A DNA stretch of 64,000 bases, from assembly GCA_043101845.1 (NCBI GenBank), contig JBICHN010000011.1:558001-622000 (forward strand), read 5' to 3'. A program made the translations under genes and the position numbers. Source of the stretch: JBICHN01 sp043101845. Lineage in GTDB: Bacteria; Planctomycetota; Phycisphaerae; Phycisphaerales; UBA5793. Below are positions 60,287 through 64,000 of the stretch, one piece after another. A model generated the notes under the pieces. The model searched no databases. It saw nothing but the letters and a program-made list of their open reading frames with translations, and had not been told where the DNA came from. The first letter of the stretch is position 1. Each line of letters begins with the position of its first letter.

Positions 60287-61042
60287 TCAAATGGCTCTCC
60301 GGCGTCGGCCGCCGAGGAGCAGACCGCCTCCCGCGAGCATCGCGAGCGTACCCGGAGTCGGGACGAAGTTGAGCGTGTCCACGGCGCCGGATCCGCCCAT
60401 GTTGATGACGACCCGATCCCAGCCTCCGTCTTCGGGCTCGTAGATGAACGGCGCGATCCGGTTCGCGCTGTTGTCGCCGAACTCGATCGTCGGGTCGTAG
60501 TACTCCGAACCTGCGTCGATGAGGTCGCTCCAGAACACTTCCTGCTGGAGGACGCCTCCCCGGTAAAACGCCACGCCGCCATCTTCCTCGCGCACCCCTT
60601 CAACATCCACAAGATCGAAGCCGAACGAGGTGATCTCGAACGCGAAGTCGAAGATGAGCTGACCGCCCGGGCGACGACCCTCGTCGTCTGGATCATCGAT
60701 GATGTTGTCGCGGTTCCGATCGCGGTCGTTCTCGGCGATGATGAGCATGTTTTCGAGGGTCGTGCGCGGCGCCAGATTGCCTCGCGCCCACGGTGGACCT
60801 TCGAGGTCCGGATCCGATGTTCCCGTTTCGAGCGAATCGAAGATGATCGCGAGATCGTGCGACCGGTTCGGATTGATGGCGCTGATGAACACACCCTGAT
60901 CGGCGAACTGATCCGACACGATCCGCCCGTGTTCGAGCCCGCTGAAATCCACGATGATGTCCGCGTGCGCCGGGCGCGCGAGCGCGAACCCGACGGTAGT
61001 CATCGCGATCGCCGCGACGACCGAAGTCGTTCGAGACTGCAT
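60287..61042 (-). CDS. Exported protein with PEP-CTERM-like sorting tail
   Basis: A 251-residue protein. Signal peptide of about 27 residues (ALARPAHA). The mature part has DIIVDFSGLEHGRIVSDQ and a beta-rich domain with an Asp-rich run ENDRDRNRDNIIDDPDDE that may bind calcium. The tail VPTPGTLAMLAGGGLLLGGRR followed by RRRAI has the pattern of a PEP-CTERM-type sorting signal: PTP motif, hydrophobic helix, basic end. GGAGGGG lies upstream of the ATG. The exosortase gene is not in the window. Function unknown. Confidence 0.75.
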   Translation of the reverse strand: MQSRTTSVVAAIAMTTVGFALARPAHADIIVDFSGLEHGRIVSDQFADQGVFISAINPNRSHDLAIIFDSLETGTSDPDLEGPPWARGNLAPRTTLENMLIIAENDRDRNRDNIIDDPDDEGRRPGGQLIFDFAFEITSFGFDLVDVEGVREEDGGVAFYRGGVLQQEVFWSDLIDAGSEYYDPTIEFGDNSANRIAPFIYEPEDGGWDRVVINMGGSGAVDTLNFVPTPGTLAMLAGGGLLLGGRRRRAI

Positions 61043-61227
61043 ATTCCCCTCCCGGCGTCCTTGACTGGAAAACGATGACGCTCGTCGCCTCCACGCGCAC
61101 ACCGTCACGGACGAGCGTGTTCATGCTCAAGGTACAACAGCCCGTCGCGATGGAAAGCTCGGCCCGGCAAGGTTCGCGCAGTTTCGAAGTATCGGACCGC
61201 GCTGTCGGTCTTATGGGACGGCCGCGC

Positions 61228-62928
61228 TCAGAACTCGACTTCGTGCGCGGCGCCGGCGCCGCGGGGGACGCGGATACGCTCGACGAGCCCCCGGATGTGC
61301 GGCGGCGGGGGCGGCGTGACCAACGCCACCATCCAGGCGACCCCGAAGTTGATCAGCATGCCGATGACGCCGATTCCCTCGGGCGAAATGCCGAACAACC
61401 AGTGATCATCGGTATTCAACTCGGGTTGCACAAACTTGAAACGCACAATGTACGCCGCAGTGAAAGTGAGCCCGACGATCATCCCGGAGATCGCGCCGGC
61501 TCGATTCATCCGCTTCGAAAAGATTCCGAGCAGAATGGCGGGAAAGAACGAAGCGGCGGCGAGCCCGAATGCGAACGCGACGACCTGGGCGACGAAGCCG
61601 GGGGGGTTGATCCCGAAGTAGCCGGCGATGCAGACGGCCACGCCCGCCGCGATGCGTGCCGTGATGAGTTCTCCGCGCTCGGTGATGTCCTGCTTGATGC
61701 CCTTCTTGAGAAGATCGTGCGCGACGGAGGTCGAGATCACGAGCAGAAGACCCGCCGCCGTCGACAGCGCCGCGGCAAGCCCTCCGGCGGCGACCAATCC
61801 GACGACCCAGTTCGGAAGCTGCGCGATCTCCGGGTTCGCGAGCACCATGATGTCACGGTCGATCGTGAGTTCGTTCGTGGACTCGTCGGCCGTGTAGTCG
61901 ATCAGCCCGTCGTTGTCGCGATCATCAAAGGTGATGAGGCCGGTCGTCTCCCAGTTTCGAAACCATTCCGGAACCTCCGCGTAGGGCTGGTTCGCCACGG
62001 TCACGAGCAGATTCGTCCGGGCGAACGCCGCGACGGCCGGCGCCGTGGTATAAAGAATGGCGATGAACACGAGCGCCCACCCGGCGGAGATTCGCGCCGC
62101 GGACACCCGCTTCACCGTGTAGAACCGGACGATGACATGCGGCAGTCCCGCCGTGCCGATCATGAGCGCGCCGGCGATGCAGAAGATATCGACGGTCGAC
62201 CGCCGCCCTTCGGTATAGGCCGCGAATCCGAGATCGCGACTCAATCCATCCAGCCGATCGAGCAGGTACTCGCCCGAGCCATCGTTCAGCGCGCTGCCGA
62301 AGCCAATCTGGGGCACGATGTGTCCCGTCATAAGCATCGAGATGAAGATGGCGGGGACGAGATACGCGAAGATGAGCACGCAGTACTGCGCGACCTGCGT
62401 GTAGGTGATTCCCTTCATGCCGCCGAGCACCGCGTAGAAGAAGACGATTCCCATTCCGATGAGCACGCCGAGATAGATTTCGACATTCAGGAATCTTGAG
62501 AACACGATGCCGACGCCGCGCATCTGGCCGGCGACATAGGTGAACGAGATAAAGATCGCGCACACGACCGCGACGAATCGCGCGAACTGCGAGTAGTACC
62601 GGTCGCCGATGAAGTCCGGGACGGTGTACTTTCCGAATTTGCGCAGGTACGGCGCAATGAGCAGGGCGAGCAAAACGAAGCCGCCCGTCCATCCCATGAG
62701 ATACACCGATCCGTCCCGCCCCATGAACGAGATGAGGCCCGCCATCGAGATGAAGGAGGCGGCGCTCATCCAGTCCGCCGCGGTCGCCATTCCGTTCACC
62801 GCCGCAGGGACTCGTCCGCCGGCGATGTAGAACTCGCCCGTGGAATGGGCGCGCGACCAGATCGCGACCCCGATGTAGAGCGCGAACGACAAACCGATCA
62901 TGACGAAGGTCCAGGCTTCGACGGTCAT
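61228..62928 (-). CDS. Sodium:solute symporter, acetate permease (ActP)-like
   Basis: A 566-residue inner-membrane transporter with about 13 predicted helices. FYIAGGRVPAAVNGMATAADWMSAASF is the sodium-site region of the SSS family; GRDGSVYLMGWTGG and the late GLAAALSTAAGLLLV are diagnostic. Acetate/glycolate or another monocarboxylate is the likely cargo. An extracytoplasmic loop holds FDDRDNDGLIDYTADE, a DxDxDG-type calcium-binding motif not usual in ActP. The GTG/ATG overlaps the stop of the DUF4212 gene by 4 nt. The C-terminal tail has a run of Pro. Confidence 0.9.
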   Translation of the reverse strand: MTVEAWTFVMIGLSFALYIGVAIWSRAHSTGEFYIAGGRVPAAVNGMATAADWMSAASFISMAGLISFMGRDGSVYLMGWTGGFVLLALLIAPYLRKFGKYTVPDFIGDRYYSQFARFVAVVCAIFISFTYVAGQMRGVGIVFSRFLNVEIYLGVLIGMGIVFFYAVLGGMKGITYTQVAQYCVLIFAYLVPAIFISMLMTGHIVPQIGFGSALNDGSGEYLLDRLDGLSRDLGFAAYTEGRRSTVDIFCIAGALMIGTAGLPHVIVRFYTVKRVSAARISAGWALVFIAILYTTAPAVAAFARTNLLVTVANQPYAEVPEWFRNWETTGLITFDDRDNDGLIDYTADESTNELTIDRDIMVLANPEIAQLPNWVVGLVAAGGLAAALSTAAGLLLVISTSVAHDLLKKGIKQDITERGELITARIAAGVAVCIAGYFGINPPGFVAQVVAFAFGLAAASFFPAILLGIFSKRMNRAGAISGMIVGLTFTAAYIVRFKFVQPELNTDDHWLFGISPEGIGVIGMLINFGVAWMVALVTPPPPPHIRGLVERIRVPRGAGAAHEVEF

Positions 62929-63251
62929 GTGCGCCGCTCCTCGCGAGCGTCCGGCGTCGTCGTGCGCGACTCATCATCATCGCGGGATTCATCGACCTCG
63001 AATCTCCGGTCGAGGCGGTTCATGAGAAAGGTGTAGATGAAGATGATGGCGACGAAGACATAGATCGCGCCCTGTTGCGCGAACCAGAAGCCGAGCTTGA
63101 AACCGCCGATTCGGATGGAGTCGAGTCGGTCGACGAAAAGGATGCCGCAGCCGTAAGACACGATAAACCACACGGCGAGCAGAAGCTCAACATAGAGAAG
63201 GTTGAGCGACCAGTATCGCGCTCGTGCGCGTTCCCGTTCGGATCGAGTCAT
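62925..63251 (-). CDS. DUF4212 small subunit of the sodium:solute symporter
   Basis: A 108-residue membrane protein with two predicted helices (about 18-42 and 54-77). The second helix, preceded by IGGFKLGFWFAQQGAIYVF, is typical of DUF4212, a small protein always encoded just before an SSS transporter. It overlaps the transporter start by 4 nt. The last 30 residues are charged and disordered. It probably forms a complex with the transporter. Confidence 0.88.
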   Translation of the reverse strand: MTRSERERARARYWSLNLLYVELLLAVWFIVSYGCGILFVDRLDSIRIGGFKLGFWFAQQGAIYVFVAIIFIYTFLMNRLDRRFEVDESRDDDESRTTTPDAREERRT

Positions 63252-63543
63252 CGGTGACGCTCCCGGATTCGGCCGCCGAAGAAGCCGACGAGTCCCGTTA
63301 TAGAGTTCGGCGTCCCGTCCCGCAAGCGAACGGAACCCGCGGCCTGAACACGCCGCGGACGGTGGAAGTTTCCACCGATCGGTCCGATCGACCCCCGGAT
63401 CAGGCCATTAGGATCATCATGAGCGCGCTGGCGCCGCACTTGCGAGAGGTGGTTCCGCGACGCGGGCCGATGGCCGGCGCGCGTAGGAAGAAGATGTCGA
63501 GAATGTCCAACCGCCGCGCGAGTTGCGGTTCGGGGAGCGTGAA

Positions 63544-64000
63544 ATGGTGCAGGTGAGACGAATCGTGAGCTGGTCGACCGGCGTGATCTGTGGGGCCGTC
63601 GCCGCGGCGACATCCACCGCTGACCTCAATCCTGAATGGACCGCGATCGTCCCGGTCGGGACCGCCCTGAGTTCCGGCATTCAGGGATTCGCCGTGGATG
63701 GCGCCGGGAATTCCTATGTGACCGGAACCGCGGGTTCATCCTCGAACACGGATGTGTTCACTGCGGCGTTCGACACGCAGGGGGCCTTGCTGTGGTCGCA
63801 TTCATTCAACGGCAGCGCCGACTGGCATGACCAGGGCCGCGGAATCACGGTCTCCCGTGATGGCTTCGTCTATGTCGTCGGCAACACACCCGGGCCGGGT
63901 CTCTATTCGAATGTCCTGCTGCTCAAGTACGACGCCGCGACGGGCGCCCTCCTGAACACCGTGCAATACAGCAGCGGCCCCTTTACCGCCGAATTCGCGC
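63544..64000 (+). CDS. Exported SBBP-repeat beta-propeller protein, partial at the window end
   Basis: The first 152 residues of a protein that continues past the window. ATG at 63544 with GGGGAG 6 nt upstream. A probable signal peptide covers about residues 1-26 (STGVICGAVAAATSTA). The mature part has repeats of the form GFAVDGAGNSYVTGTAGSSSNT and GITVSRDGFVYVVGNTPG, with KYDAATGALLNTVQY between, matching the SBBP/Kelch-like propeller repeat. Secreted. Function unknown. Confidence 0.75.
   Translation, partial: MVQVRRIVSWSTGVICGAVAAATSTADLNPEWTAIVPVGTALSSGIQGFAVDGAGNSYVTGTAGSSSNTDVFTAAFDTQGALLWSHSFNGSADWHDQGRGITVSRDGFVYVVGNTPGPGLYSNVLLLKYDAATGALLNTVQYSSGPFTAEFA

Noticed and set aside
61075..62499. 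A 474-codon open frame on the plus strand across the symporter gene
   Set aside because: Antisense shadow; it is charged throughout, whereas the minus strand encodes an obvious membrane transporter.

Overview
The window is GC-rich, densely coded DNA that looks like a chromosomal segment of a planctomycete, most likely a Phycisphaerae-type member. The evidence is the combination of type IV pseudopilin-like proteins with an N-terminal FTLIELLVVISI helix and a C-terminal WDDRTYN tail, ECF sigma factors next to large membrane Ser/Thr kinases with TPR repeats, many exported proteins that share C-terminal modules, a PEP-CTERM-like sorting tail, and a futalosine-pathway menaquinone gene (mqnD). No phage, integrase, transposase, CRISPR array or plasmid gene was found. 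Two tRNA genes are present: tRNA-Ser(GCT) and an initiator-type tRNA-Met(CAT).

Layout. 0-9 kb is signalling: an exported vWA protein and an OmpR-type response regulator/sensor kinase pair on the plus strand, facing a four-gene minus-strand operon (PAS kinase, Rcp1-like regulator, multidomain REC-PAS-GAF-PAS kinase, NarL-type regulator). 9-17 kb holds an OpuB-like ABC transporter with a fused permease and binding protein, an FAD/NAD oxidoreductase, a methyltransferase, a hydrolase, a DUF5335-like protein, tRNA-Ser, rsgA and a 7Fe-type ferredoxin. 17-28 kb holds a RidA protein, surE, rpmI-rplT, two pseudopilin paralogues (one frameshifted), a LURP-one protein, an RRM protein, a yeast-type cytosine deaminase, a GAF-PP2C phosphatase, a FAH-family enzyme, a family-4 uracil-DNA glycosylase, a sugar isomerase-like protein and a CoxE-like vWA protein. 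28-40 kb holds an exported protein, a Tat-exported aldo/keto reductase, two DinB proteins, a B12-radical SAM operon with two small membrane proteins, rimO, ada, panC, an ACT-domain protein and mqnD.

40-51 kb contains an ECF sigma factor with a downstream membrane protein that fuses an anti-sigma-like cytoplasmic part to a pseudopilin-like ectodomain, an exported protein with a phage-type S74 chaperone tail, the initiator tRNA, a GNAT enzyme, an ECF sigma/Ser-Thr kinase pair, a VOC lipoprotein, an ABM monooxygenase, a DNA alkylation repair protein and a GAF-like/nucleotidyltransferase protein. 51-61 kb is an island of mostly exported proteins (beta-propeller-like, beta-helix, subtilase, PEP-CTERM and others), several with a strong Shine-Dalgarno sequence and their own terminator. 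The last 3 kb carries a sodium:solute symporter with its DUF4212 partner and the start of an SBBP-type beta-propeller protein that runs off the end.

Themes. Signal transduction, cell-surface and exported proteins, and housekeeping RNA/protein modification dominate. Several housekeeping genes lack a Shine-Dalgarno sequence but have a -10-like hexamer 5-9 nt upstream of the start codon, which suggests leaderless mRNAs; most exported-protein genes have strong AGGAGG-like sites. All function calls come from reading the sequence and recalling families; no database search was made.
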